Of a stretch of 64,000 bases of DNA, positions 24,405-36,800 are shown piece after piece. Below the pieces are notes generated by a model that saw nothing but the letters and a program-made list of their open reading frames with translations, did not search any database and was not told where the DNA came from. Made by a program: the position numbers and the translations under genes. Positions within the stretch are counted from its first letter, which is position 1; each line of letters starts with the position of its first letter. Source of the stretch: Epiperipatus broadwayi (taxonomy: Eukaryota; Onychophora; Udeonychophora; Euonychophora; Peripatidae). The DNA is taken from NCBI GenBank assembly GCA_028023455.1, contig JAQFVV010006200.1, positions 753,238 through 817,237 on the forward strand, written 5' to 3'.

Positions 24405-26021
24405 ATATATATAATTATAATGTATTCTAATTTAAAATAAATATTTTAAAATACTTATTTTGTAATAATAATTAATAGTCATAAAACTTATCTTACTTTT
24501 CTACTTCTAAAAGTTATAAACCACATCATTAATCTGTTTGTGAGCTTACTTCATTTTTTTTCAGCAATCATAGATAGATTTATTCATCTTTCTTGAAAGA
24601 TGGATGATCGTAAAATAATTTTTAATTATTTTTAATCACGATGACTCCCACGTAACTGAAATCGATATCTGTTCAGTAAAGCAAATATCTTCTTTCATAA
24701 TACTATGAATTACAAACTTAAAAGTTTTATTGTCAAAATATATTTGGATGGATAATTAAAATGAATTGATAATTTTTAACTTTAAATATTATATAAAATC
24801 TTTGAATGATGATGACTATTTTGCAAACAAGCTAGACCAATATTTACTGCCATAAATCATACTTATATTCATCATTTTATAGAGATTAAAATGTATGTGT
24901 GTGCTCATTGATAAGTTTTTTCTTTGTAGTTCATATTTTTTCCGAAACATTTTAAAAATAATTAAATGATTTTTCTAATTAAATTTATAATTTTCAGTAA
25001 TGATGGAAAGAGTTTTAGACGAGTATTTTTCTCAAGGCATAAATAAATTTCACTGCAAACACTGAGATGGACATTTTTTCTCTTTTTCAGAAATGTGTGC
25101 ATAACGTATAGGCAATTACTCAAACGTCTGACATTCATATATCCAAGTGGATAGTTAAAGACAACATCTCTAGTCAGGTGATTAAACTCACCTAAGAATC
25201 AATTCCGGAACATTTCTAATATTAATCTAAAAACATAGTACAATGAATATAAAATATTTTCTAAAAACATTTCTATTTCTTTTCAACAATATTAACCATG
25301 CTCTGTGCATTACAAGTAAGTTATATTTAGATATAGGAATGTACAGTTCAAGAATATTTGTACACAATTGTTCGTTTGGTTGGTTAAAATAACATTTGAA
25401 AAATCAAAAATATTTTTAAAACAAAAATTTAACTTTAGAAAAAAAAAAAAAAAAGAATATCTTTGATCTCTACTAATATAATGTAAAAAATTCTCACTGA
25501 ATTGTGCTTTAGAACTCTACTTATTTTGTAATTATATCTACCATTTAAAAACAAAAACTAAATTATAAATTTATAACTATCAATTTACAATTCCACTCAA
25601 AGCATTAATGCAAAGAGAAATGTAAACAATGACTGAAACAATAACACTATATGTTATTTAACAGCAATCTTAATGCCAGTTCATATTTATTCCAAAGATT
25701 ACTCCTTATAATAACTAAAAATAATGTGAATTAACGATTTTTAATTTTTCACTCATGATCAAAAAGTTTTTTTTAAAATACCTGTAATCAAGATAATGTA
25801 TTTATTATTCTAAAATATTTTGTTTCATTATTAAGAACTGACAAATTCTATTTAAAGTTATCCATTAACATTTTACTGAAAATTATTTATTTACTTTTCA
25901 ATAATAACCAGGAAGATTATTGCTCTTTCTATTTCTCTCTCTTTCCACATATATCTGTATAATGGATTTATTAAAACAAAAAATAAGCAAATATTTTATC
26001 TAGCGTCGTGCTTGCAATTAT
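24405..26021. other. Gene-free AT-rich DNA
   Basis: No ORF with recognisable features or known repeat. Short A runs near 25438-25453. Confidence 0.55.
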
Positions 26022-26399
26022 ATTTCGTTCCAATATCAGCCTTTCAAGCTAATTGAGCACGCGCCTTTGAGAGTGTTAAATAAATGAATACTCTCCTCTT
26101 CAATCCAAGATATAGCATTTATGCAGGAATAAAAAGAATCCCTCTTATTCCTACGACTCAAATTCTTTTATATGAGCAAATCTGAAGAACTGAAGAATCT
26201 ACTCACGCTCTCTTCAGAAGTTCTTCAGATTTGCTCATATAAAAGAATTTGAGTGTAGGAATAAGAGGGATTCTTTTTATTCCTGCATAAATGCTATATC
26301 TTGGATTGAAGAGGAGAGTATTCACAGGGCCGGCGCTGGGTACTAGGCGCCCGCATGCAAATTTGATTTTGGTGCCCCTGTCAATATGTATGTTTACTA

Positions 26400-27081
26400 A
26401 GGTGACCCGACCGTGTCCCGTGGCGTTTTAAAAAAGTCATGATTTTTAGAAAGAATGCACGATGTAATGCTATTTTTGATATCAAAAATAGCATAAAATT
26501 GATTGTTAAATTATATATTATTTCATACAAACGGTTTGTATGAAATAATATATAATTTAACACGGCAAATTTAGATGTTAGAAAAATTTGCAGAAATTTT
26601 AAAAATAATGTGTTTGTTAAAAATAGACAGAGTGATTCAAATATATATATATAATAAATTAAAAAAAAATAATGTTTGAGATTAAAATATTTAAATGTTT
26701 AAAATAATTTTCGAAAAACATTTACATATTTTAATCTCAAATATTTTTTTTTTAAAATTTCATATTTATTATTTGCGTCACTGTCTGTTTTTAACAAACC
26801 CATTATTTTTAAAATTTTTGCTAATTTTTCTAACCTCTAAATTTATGCAAATATTAGCAAATTTAATAATAAATTTACAATTTATAAATGAAATAATTTT
26901 AAAAAAAGATAATATTACAAACATACATATTTAATTTATTATTATTAATGTACGCTATATCTATATAAACGCAGCGTTTATATATGGAGCGTTTAAAACG
27001 CTCCATATAAACCAAATTTTTAATCAGCCCCCCCCCCGGTCAATGGTGTCCCGTTTTACCAATGTTAAAATCTGGTCACTT
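26400..27081. mobile_element. Nested TIR/palindrome element in the hAT 3' region
   Basis: The ends read aggtgacccga (left) and the inverse of aagtgaccaga (right), matching 9 of 11. Each is bordered by TA, as expected for Tc1/mariner-type insertion. The interior has a perfect 24-bp palindrome at 26469-26492, a perfect hairpin with 28-bp arms and a one-base loop at 26505-26561, a large imperfect inverted repeat at about 26565-26849, and another palindrome at 26975-27012. A run of ten C lies at 27028-27037. No transposase frame, so non-autonomous. The TIR reading is inference. Confidence 0.5.
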
Positions 27082-27226
27082 TAATGTATATTACCACCTA
27101 CATGTTATAAATATTAGTGTACAAAATCTTTCTAAGGGAAACAAACAAGGCAATGTAAATAAATAATTTTTAATATTAAAAAAAAAGAAAATACAGTTAA
27201 AAAAAGTAAATGCATTACAAAACATG

Positions 27227-27604
27227 TTATAATTTTATACTCCTTGACTTCATATTAATAAACCTTGATATGATTGTATTTATTTCCAGTTCTGCACAAA
27301 TATCATTTTCAATAGCAATTAATGCCAAATTAACAAGCCGTTTTTGTGACATAGTTGTTCTCAAGTAAGTTTTAATTAATTTTAACTTAGAAAAAGAGCG
27401 TTCACCGCTTGCAACACTAACAGGTAATGTTAATAATATTCTTAAAGCTATTGATAAGTTTGGCATAGATAAATTATTAGAAACTATAAAATTAAGTGTT
27501 TCGAAAGGGTTTTGAGAATTTAAAAAATCCTTTTGAAAAATATCTCGAAAAGCACATAATTCAGTCGAATAAATCTGTAGCATTAATATCTTTACTGTTA
27601 TCAA
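27227..27604 (-). pseudogene. hAT transposase C-terminal dimerisation domain, frameshifted
   Basis: This 125-codon frame overlaps the end of the 722-residue frame and continues the same protein in another frame. Residues from about 48 carry the hAT C-terminal dimerisation signature, including ALRILLTLPVSVASGERSFS followed by KLKLIKTYLRTTMSQKRL. That is the usual end of hAT transposases. No independent start is expected, and the first Met is fortuitous. The disruption appears to be a single-base indel, so this copy was probably active recently or could be an assembly error. Confidence 0.88.
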
Positions 27605-29729
27605 ATTTCAAAATATTTTCTAAATCTTTGCATTTTGCTTGTAACTCGCTCTTATTAATTTCTGATATTTTATATAGAAAATTGAAATTATTATAACATG
27701 CTTCGAGGAGTTCAAAGCGTTCTGTTAAAGAATTAATCGCTACATCTAAAAGTGTAAAAAACATGTTTATTTTAAATTTTTCTTCAGGTATTTGAGGTGT
27801 TTCGTCCTGATGCTCGTAATCAAATTGACGAGTTTTTTTCCGTTGTCGAACTTCTTTGGCAGTTTTAAATTCTTTCTCTCCATCAACCTCTTCGCTAAGT
27901 TCATCTGCAATTTTGAGAATGTTTTTGAAATTTGAATCTGATCGATATTCTCGTAAAAATTTATTTAGATTTGCGATCGATTCTAAAGCAAGTGAAGCAT
28001 TCATATTTACATTTTGGAGCATTTTACTGACAGGATTTATTCTATTTAATATATCATGCCAAATTATTAAAGAACAAATAAATTTGTAATCCTTAAGGTT
28101 AGTGCAGAGTGATTGAGCTTCATGTTGAATTTCTCTATTAAAAGATTCGTTGTTCATTATTTCATAGAGTGCATCATAAATTTCACCCAACTGATACCGT
28201 AGAGGCCGGATTGCATCAATTCTGCTTTCCCATCGTGTTTCTGATGGTTGTTTTAGAGTTAAAGTTTTAATAAATTTTAAAAGGATTGACCACCGTTTAT
28301 AAGATGATGAAAAAAAATTGTATATTTTTTGAACAATTGCAAAAAAACCAATTGTATCTACATTGACTTTGGCGGCATCGTTTATGATTAAGTTTAAAGA
28401 ATGAGCAGCACATGGTACGTAAAATGCACGAGGGTTTTTGGTTAAAATCAAATTTTGAAGTCCAGCCTTTTTGCCTTTCATGTTGGCCCCATTATCATAC
28501 CCTTGACCACGCATGTCTTCAATGGGAATCTTCCATTTTTCCAGTTGTTCAATTATTGTTGTACATAAACCTCGTCCAGTGGAATCTGTTATATCTATGA
28601 AACCTAAAAAGTTTTCTCTAATTTTAACCGTTCCATTATTACAAAAAACGAAGCGAATAATTATGGTCATTTGTTCAGTTTTACTTGCATCTGGTGTACA
28701 ATCTAAAATAATAGAATAATATTTGGATTTCTTTGTCGATAATAAAATTGTTTCCCTAATTGCTGTACTTAAAATTTCCAATAATTCATTTTGGCTATCT
28801 TTGCTCAAATAATGTACTCTATTGTTTTGATCTAGGGCCCTCTCAACATGATTTTCCATAACGGGATCAAACTTCGCAAATAATTCAATTAATTTTAAAA
28901 AATTTCCGTTATTTTTTTCGTATAATTTATCAGATGATCCGCGAAATGCTAAATTTTGACTACCAAGGAATTTGATAATTTCAATCAGCCGTTCCAAAAC
29001 ACTCCTCCAATGTTTCTTTTCCATTTCATATAAATTTTGAGATTGACAATCAATAGTAATTTTGTTTTTTAATCTTTTCTCAAGTTCATTCCAATTCAAT
29101 AAACTTTTCATGTGAGCCATACTAGTTTCATGTCTGTGTAAAGTTGTACTTAAATTTCTCCAATTATTGTATCCTTCTATGAGGCTAGATTCAGTAGATC
29201 CAAAAACTTTGCAACAAAAGCAAAACACAGAGTTCAAAATTTCGGAATAAATAAGCCATTTTCGAAAAACTACTTCTCCGTTTTCCATTTTTCTATTATA
29301 ATATACATCAGAAAATTTACGGCCATGTACATCGTTCGGATATATAATATCTTTCTTTTGAACAGGCCCCATTTCTACTAAAATAACACGTAGTTTGTCA
29401 TCGATTTTATTCCATTCAGCTGGATCTTCTAAATTTGTACACATTTGATATGATATTGGCACAATGACTTTGTTGTCACTTAACTGTTTCTTACTAAAAT
29501 CTTGTTCAATATTTTCAACAGTTCCCTGTGAACTAGATGATGTGCACGGTTCTGGTTCTTGTTGAGTATAAGCTATTTCAGAAGCAGTTGATATTTTAAG
29601 ATATTTATTAAGTGATCCACTTTGTTTTTTAATGTTTGCTATTTTTTCAGCTTGGCGTTTACGATTTTGTGCACCGGATAGTTTTTTCTTAGTTTTTGAT
29701 TCCATATTACTTTTACTCATGAACGCCAC
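27561..29729 (-). CDS. hAT transposase, N-terminal and catalytic region (ZMYM1/DUF4371-like)
   Basis: This 722-residue frame has a basic N-terminus (about 1-45, KKKLSGAQNRKRQAEKI). A Ser/Glu-rich linker precedes a TTF-type zinc-finger-like region (about 130-215, with VFCFCCKVFG and TLHRHETSMAHM). The RNase H-like core follows with ILDCTPDASK (Asp343), RGQGYDNGANMKGK (Asp412), VPCAAHSLNL (Cys440/His443) and ETRWESRID (Glu501). These fit the hAT DD...E acidic triad and the DUF4371 pattern of proteins often annotated as zinc finger MYM-type 1-like. It should bind the subterminal repeats and excise the element in the nucleus. The frame ends early, just before the C-terminal dimerisation domain, because of a one-base shift near 27565-27575. 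The start is the ATG at 29729; an ATG three codons later is equally possible. Confidence 0.9.
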   Translation of the reverse strand: MAFMSKSNMESKTKKKLSGAQNRKRQAEKIANIKKQSGSLNKYLKISTASEIAYTQQEPEPCTSSSSQGTVENIEQDFSKKQLSDNKVIVPISYQMCTNLEDPAEWNKIDDKLRVILVEMGPVQKKDIIYPNDVHGRKFSDVYYNRKMENGEVVFRKWLIYSEILNSVFCFCCKVFGSTESSLIEGYNNWRNLSTTLHRHETSMAHMKSLLNWNELEKRLKNKITIDCQSQNLYEMEKKHWRSVLERLIEIIKFLGSQNLAFRGSSDKLYEKNNGNFLKLIELFAKFDPVMENHVERALDQNNRVHYLSKDSQNELLEILSTAIRETILLSTKKSKYYSIILDCTPDASKTEQMTIIIRFVFCNNGTVKIRENFLGFIDITDSTGRGLCTTIIEQLEKWKIPIEDMRGQGYDNGANMKGKKAGLQNLILTKNPRAFYVPCAAHSLNLIINDAAKVNVDTIGFFAIVQKIYNFFSSSYKRWSILLKFIKTLTLKQPSETRWESRIDAIRPLRYQLGEIYDALYEIMNNESFNREIQHEAQSLCTNLKDYKFICSLIIWHDILNRINPVSKMLQNVNMNASLALESIANLNKFLREYRSDSNFKNILKIADELSEEVDGEKEFKTAKEVRQRKKTRQFDYEHQDETPQIPEEKFKINMFFTLLDVAINSLTERFELLEACYNNFNFLYKISEINKSELQAKCKDLENILKFDNSKDINATDLFD

Positions 29730-30929
29730 TTTAAAATAATTTTCAAATGTAATAAATAAATAAATACGGACTCTAATTTATATATTTACATCATGTATCT
29801 TAATACTTAAGATTATATATCGCTAATTTAGATGTCCAACACAAATTACTTCTTGCGCCAAAATACAAAACTCTATACGCGGAGGGGAAGAAGTTGTTTA
29901 ACTTGTTTACCTAAAAAAGGCAGCTAATAAATTGGAAATATTCAGCCATTGACATTAAAAATGGTCAGGTTTTAAAATAACTCAAGTGTCCAGCTTTTTA
30001 CGCTTGATTGAACATTTTAGTTTTACCATTGGCAAGATTTTCTTTTGTTATCATATATTTTTCTAATTAACACAGGTGGCCTGCCAGGCCTGATTTGCGA
30101 TTTCAATAGAAAATTTCCTGGGATTATAATTATTGTTTACAAGTTCTTACTAAGATTTTAAAATTTGCGATAAACATCATAAGCAAACGTATGTAATTAA
30201 TTTGCAAACCTAATTAGTATGCAGAAAAAATAGACTTTTGACAACGATTAAAATATATAAAATAAAAAGTAAACTGAAAATTATATTAAGTTTACTGGAA
30301 TTATACCTATAATATATATTACATACACGTTCGAATATTTATATCAAATTATTATTTAAATAAAAAATTAGAAAATGTTTTATTTTGCAATATTATAATC
30401 GTTTCTTACGATTTCAAAATTATGTACATGATCTAATATATATATATATACGCATATACATACATAAGTTCTAATTTATAATACTTTTAGTGTGTGTTTA
30501 TTTATATATTTGCTAGCAGAAAGTTACTTATAGTTTACTATAAGCAGTACTATATATATATAAACATTACAATATGAAATTTGTAATATAATAAACTTTA
30601 TGTTTAGTTTATTGTTCATGATAAATAATAGATTTGATTGTTTTATATTTTTAATATTAAGCAGAGCTTGTGTGCAGGCCTGCTTGTGTGTGTCATTTAA
30701 TAAGATATAATATGACTTCATATGATTTTCAATAATCTACTCTCAATAATTTTTGTAAATAAACATTTGAGAATAATATTCTTCAAATGTGAGTATTTTT
30801 GTTAGTAGAGTTTTAATTTCTCAGGGATGGCGCCTTCTTTTTCAGATGCTAATCTCTCAGTGATGGCGCCTCCTTCTGCCAGCGCCCGCATGCCTAGCAT
30901 GCGTTGCATGCCCGCTTCCGCCGGCCCTG
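29730..30929. other. hAT 5' non-coding and subterminal region
   Basis: AT-rich, without a credible gene. It includes (TA)n at about 30436-30450 and a short palindrome gcaggcctgc near 30675. The last 120 bases are GC-rich with repeated gatggcgcc and gcatgc motifs, and the TIR at 30912-30929. Confidence 0.6.
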
Positions 30930-31048
30930 AGTATTCATTTATTTAACACCCTCAAAGGTGCGTGCTCAATTAGCTTGAAAGGCTGATATTGGAATGGAAT
31001 AAAACAAGAAATAATATTTCTGCAATGCAATTTTCATTTCACTACTCT

Positions 31049-31602
31049 TGGAGATTATATATCTTTTCCATGTCTTTGGTCATATATTTATGATTACATT
31101 CCTCCACCAGATGTTAAAAGTGGATAGAAACCAATCACTACTTTGTGTGAGAGTGATGTAGTAACAGATACACTACAGAAATATGCATTATTGGTTAATT
31201 TCTAGTTTAATGAATAATTAATAAAAATTATTGAATATACTTCCATTAAGTAGTTTGTGCCAAAGTTGTGAGGGCAATAAGTTTGACATTTATCAGTTAA
31301 ATTATAATAATTAGCTATCGATAAATACTGAACAATGATAAAGATTTGTGTAAGTGATTGTGATCTGGGCCAATTGATAAGTGCTGGTTCAGTATGAAAT
31401 ATGAATCCTGAGACTCATACATCTTCTCCATATGTCATTGATCACATGTTATATGATTACACTCCTCTACCAGGTGCTAAAAGTGGATAGAAATTAGTCT
31501 CTATCTTGTGTGAGAGTGGTGTAGTGAAAATTACATTACAAAAATATTTTTCATTAAGTGGATAATCTATAGTCCAATGAATGACTAATAAAAATTATTA
31601 AG
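31049..31602. repeat. Diverged tandem duplication, ~360 bp period
   Basis: The segment 31049-31235 (ctccaccagatgttaaaagt, tttgtgtgagagtgatgtag) is repeated in diverged form at 31408-31602 (ctctaccaggtgctaaaagt, cttgtgtgagagtggtgtag), in direct orientation. Between them, 31360-31395 carries a module (gatctgggccaattgataag, ctggttcagtatgaaat) related to the foldback family centre at 6263-6296 and to 60477-60530. No coding potential. Confidence 0.6.
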
Positions 31603-33789
31603 AAATAGTAATGTTTCATGGGATCAAAAATTTTTTTTTATTATTTATGACAAAAAAAAAAAAAAGCTATAAAAATGAAAAGACAGTTAATATTTGCACA
31701 TGCTATAATTGATTATATTTAAAGACCGGATATATCCTTTAGCTTTGAAAAACTATTATTTTTTAACTAAGTTCATCATAGTTTATTGTACATTTTTCAT
31801 TAAAAATCATCAAGTTATTACTTGTAAAAACAACCTTCACTAATTAAAGACTAAACACTTTAGGAATGGAAGTAAAAAATTAAAAATTATTATAAAAGAA
31901 TAAGAAATATATTTTTTCAACATATATTTATATACACACACGCACAATCACAGATAGCACGTATAATTAACTAATTAAATAAAAAAAAATTCTTTTAACA
32001 TACTCTTTATTATTTTCTTTACAAATATTATTTATATTATGAACCAATTTTCATATATAATAAACAAGTTACCTTTTAACAAAGTTTAAAACATACTAAC
32101 TAATAATTTATGTGAAACAACTCTTCACTTGCATTATATCAAATAATTAACTAACAAGTGTGATGGCAAAGTTAGTAAAATTTGTTACAAGTGAATATTT
32201 TGGCTGATGTGTTTTCAACTTTAAGAGGTATTTTGTTAATACATCATTACTAGTTTAGTACATTCGATTTATTCATATATTATACATCTATATAATTCTT
32301 TGATCTTACTAATGTTTCAAACATTCTATTATCATTTTCAAGATAAAAATAATTGTATAAATGAATAATTGGTATTAGAGCTTTAAAATGATCTTAGAAG
32401 GTAATCAAAACATTAGTGAAATTATAGGGTAATACATGAATGTAAATATAATTCACTCATAGAATAAACAATACTTGTAAACAAAATGATGATAATGAGT
32501 ATACAGACAATAATTTTCATATAAAAATAATATGTGACAACAAAAAAAAAAAAGACAAATACAATTTAGATATAATACTAAATATAGGTTGCTTCACGCT
32601 AGCAGAATATAAAAGGTATATATTTTATATATATAAAATTACAAAATAACAGCATACTATTAGAATTAATTGAACAAAATTATTACTAAATGTCAAAAAT
32701 CCTTACATCACCGTCTAGATTCTGCTAAAAGATTAAGCAGTAAAATTCAAATCAATAAAGTTCTTTTCATTAGATCATATTTTTTGTGTGTGTTTCTCTT
32801 TACAGTGGACAAAAGTTCCTGCCATTGCAATTAATTAATTTATTTCATTTTGGCTGTGAAAGTTAATTCTGATTTTTTTTTACATTAAGCTAATGCACTC
32901 AAAAGTTTGTAGGGACATAGCAGTTAATAAAAATAGTCTGGCATATCTATACCTTGGGTTTAAGTCTGAACAAGAAGAATCTTGTATATATTTTTAGATC
33001 ACAGCAAGATTAATTTTTTTTAGATAGCTAAACCATAGCGAATCTAGCTAGCCATTCTATATTAGTTGGCAAATGGATATCTAGTTATTTTTAAATAGAT
33101 AATAAACATACTAGATTAATATTGATTGACTGGATTAATTAGAGTATAAATATCTCAGATTAATCTGAGTTGGATAAAATAAGTAGAATATAATGATCGT
33201 AGATTAAATAGTTAGATGAATATAAATGCTCACTTTATAAAAATAAAATATTGTTTTGTTATATGATAGAGGACTTATCTTATTACTATGGTCCTTTTCA
33301 TATAATAGCATTAGTCTGATTTCTCATCAATAGGAGATATTTTTTACATTTTATTTTGAATAGATAAATTAAAATATTATACTAAAAATTTTAATCGTTT
33401 TAAATAAAATTCCTTTTTGAGGAATATGAAGAATAACAATGGTATATTATGATTTATTCAATATTTATTTTAAAACACGACTCGGTATATTATATAAAAC
33501 TCACAGCATTGTATAGACGGGTCTAAATTTGTGATAGAAATAGTATGCCGCATTCTCATGAGGATACTTTAAAAAATTTCTTTTGAAATTTGAACACAAT
33601 TATAGCAATAATATAATTATTATTGAAAACTCATTATTCATTCCAGTATTACTATAAATAATATTAGAGATAATCTGATTTCCTGTTTAATTTTTGTTTT
33701 GCAATAAATATAATGTATTAAAAAATATAATTTTAGATAAAGTAGTACTTTCTAAAACGAATATACACGCACATATATTTTTTCCCCCC
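31603..33789. other. Gene-free AT-rich DNA
   Basis: Nothing recognisable beyond homopolymers (about 31628-31640 and 31652-31666) and a TAGAT-rich stretch near 33000-33230. Confidence 0.55.
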
Positions 33790-33880
33790 ATATTTCATAG
33801 CATCGTCCGGGAGGCGAACCCACAACCGTCTGTAACCAACTACTTACTTGCAAGGTGGCTGCGATTGTTGTACAAATAAA
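33790..33880 (-). repeat. Decayed tRNA-derived SINE
   Basis: On the minus strand the sequence contains accttgcaagtaagtagttg, then a B box gggttcgcctcccgg and gatgctatga. It aligns with the better-preserved SINE at 60987-61096. The A-rich tail is replaced by aaatatggggggaaaaaaa. No target duplication recognised. Confidence 0.55.
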
Positions 33881-36800
33881 CGTTAAATTTTCTGCTTAAA
33901 GCCGAATCGAAATAACAAGGCAATAAGATTCTATAACCAAACAATAACATTTTACGATCATTACTGACAATTTTCTATTGATTGCCAATAATTTAATAAA
34001 TTTTTTCTACGATCTCAAGATTTATAATTCAGCATATACTTTAACAATCTTTTTCATATATGAAATATACATCAGTGTTATTTAAAACATTAAATTCCTG
34101 ATTTTTTTTATCAAAAATAATACCATATGAATAATATTGAAATTCTCTCTTAAAAATATTAGACTACTCTTTCGTTACCAATTCCCAGATTTTTTTTCTC
34201 CATAAAAAATAAAGTTGTAACCACAATTCTAGATCAGAATAGTTTTACTATTCCTTTGTTTCTCATATACTGAATTAGTTTTGCCACAAAATTAAAAACT
34301 TATTATGATTCTACAAATGGCCAATGCATAAATCATTTGCACACGCAATCGAAAGTCAATTTAATCACCCCAGATATCTGGCAGAAAATATGTATATAAG
34401 TTATGTTATTAAACACATATGTGCACTCCCACTATGTGTAAGAAGAATATATATTTATAAAATAGTTACTTTAGAAATTTTTCTATAAATTTATCAATTT
34501 GAAAAGCAGTTGCATGTAACTACGGAAATCAAGGTAGAATGTGTGTTTGTTTAATTAATTTTAACTTAGAACTTTCTTTTACATTTAAGATTATTTTTTA
34601 GCATCACTGGATAGAAATGTGTTCTCGTAATCATCACAAAAACAGCTTGTGTATTTCAAATCATGAAAATCTATCATCTCTTACAACTCTTGCTAAGCCA
34701 ATCATTACCCTAACATACAATTGGAAGACTTCAATTCCGTCTTAAAAGTACACAAAAATTTTAAATACCAATACTTATTAGAAAAATAAATATTTATTTA
34801 CTGAAAAATAAATATTATATAGTATTTATTTATTTTATTTGTATTTGACTAACTAATATTGAGTAATTATAATCTATTCTATCTACACACACACACACAC
34901 ACACACACAAAAAAAAAAAACCCCAATTATTTCAATTTTATCTATAAGTTCACTTTTTTTTTGAGCTCACACATTTGACAATATCCCTTTTAAATAAGAT
35001 ATTAATGACTTATTAATTATTTATTAAGTGAGAGATTATCACATCATTTCTAGATCAGATATAATCTTTAAACTTAATTAAATATTAATATATTTTTATT
35101 AAATATAACCACGTGACAATATTAATCCAATTCTATTCTTTTTCTCATGCATAGATAAACTTAAAACTTCATACAGACACTCTCACACACACTTAAATTC
35201 TCATGAATAAAACAGTTAGAAAAGACAAATGATTTCTAAGATATATTTCTGTCTGAAACAAAACAACTGAAGAATGCCAGCCAGTTCAGTTTGAAATGAA
35301 TCTGTAAATCATTTATCTTTTTCCAGAAGTTTTGTGTTTGAAGTATATATGGTGAAACATAAAGTAAAATTCATTTAAACTAAAAATAAATTCTCTAGCA
35401 ATTAGTAACTCAATAGAAGTGAATCTAAATTTGAAATACTGTATAGTGAAAAAATATCTATATATAGTTCTGATAAATTATTAAAAAAATATATTAATAC
35501 TGTATTAAGTAAACTATTTTATAATAATAATTTATTTTTATATAAAAAATAACGTTTTACTGGAACACATAATTAATTTAATAATTTGAGATGATAATTT
35601 GGCTGATTGCAATTTTAGCTATTTATTCTCATTAAAAGATTAAACATTCTAAAGAAAACAAATAAGTACATAAAAAATATAAATTATCCTTTACTTATTT
35701 TCTATTTGATCCACGGTTTACAATCTTTTTTTTTTTTTTTACATAAAACAATAGCAAATTTCTATTCTATTGCTATTTATAAAAAAGCTTATAAATGAGG
35801 AAGGATTTTAACTTTATGAGGACTTTAGATTCAAAGCAGGAAGTAATGCATTTAGGCAACTAGTAATCACATTTGACCCCATTTTACAATTCAAACTAAA
35901 ATCCTGAAATTGAAAATATCCTTAGATTTTGAACTGCATTATTTCAATTTTTAAATGACAAATCATCACTGATAAAGACAAAAACCAGAAACTGGTCTGG
36001 GAATGGAGATTTAAATGGAATACTTTCCAGTAATCATTAATTACTCAAGTTTGTTATAAGTGTCACTAAAGAGTTGCTTTTACTTTATCACTTATTATAA
36101 TAAGCTAAAAGATCTAGTTATTATTATTTTTTACATAAAAGAGTTTTTACAAACAGCCAAAACTCACTATACATATTGTATAAGCAAGCATAAGAAATGG
36201 TGATCATGTGATGTTTATTGGCTGTTACATACAATTATAAAGTTAATTAAGTATCATTATTTACTTAATTTTATTAGAATCATTTCCAAGCTTGTATGCA
36301 AAAAAAAAAAAAAATGAGAATAAAATAATCAATAACTCTGAAGGCAAAAAAGGATTTATACTTTTGGTGGTAAGAGAGATGACAAAAATAATTATAACAT
36401 CAGCCATTAACTATGAAATATGAATTTTCTGTAATGTTTGTTCACTAAAAAGTTTTTTTTAATATAAATTATTTCGATCAGGCTTATGTTTTCGTGTGCA
36501 GAGCAAAAAGAACAAAATAAGAATTTTATGAAGCTTTGGCTACTGTTGGAAAATCATGAATGACAATCTCAAGAGAATGCCCAGGATTGAATTAATATAT
36601 TAAAAAATCTGATAATTTATGTATACCTGGAAACTTGAGAGGAGGGGGGAGGGAGAAAGAAAAAATACAAATAAGATATTCTCATCTCACCCAAGATATA
36701 CCAGAATGGTAGCTTTAAATCAGGATGCTGGGGCACACTAGGATGCCATGAAATATAAGAGATGAATAGTGCTATAATGCTTTTTATGATATAAATTTAA

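Larger units (their letters stand above)
26325..30929 (-). mobile_element. hAT-superfamily DNA transposon, 4.6 kb
   Basis: The termini are cagggccggcgctgggta at the left and the inverse of cagggccggcggaagcgg at the right. They are flanked by a perfect 8-bp duplication agtattca (26317-26324 and 30930-30937), the hallmark of hAT insertion. The transposase is on the minus strand (27227-29729). Subterminal regions carry GC-rich repeats: gcgcccgcatgc occurs near both ends (26347-26358 and 30882-30893), and ctcag-gatggcgcc twice near the right end (about 30820-30875). These are possible transposase binding sites. The ends look functional; the transposase is frameshifted. Confidence 0.93.
26022..31000. 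repeat. Large palindrome (foldback MITE) interrupted by hAT
   Basis: Left of the hAT, 26029-26324 reads as a hairpin. Its arms contain ccaagatatagcatttatgc and aaagaatccctcttattcct, mirrored around about 26200. The outermost part of the left arm (ccaatatcagcctttcaagc to taaataaatgaatactctcc) finds its inverse partly at 26300-26324 and, across the hAT, at 30938-30996 (catttatttaacaccctcaa, gaaaggctgatattgg). The foldback of about 350 bp was therefore split by the transposon near its end. Arms are nearly identical, so the palindrome is young. Confidence 0.8.
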
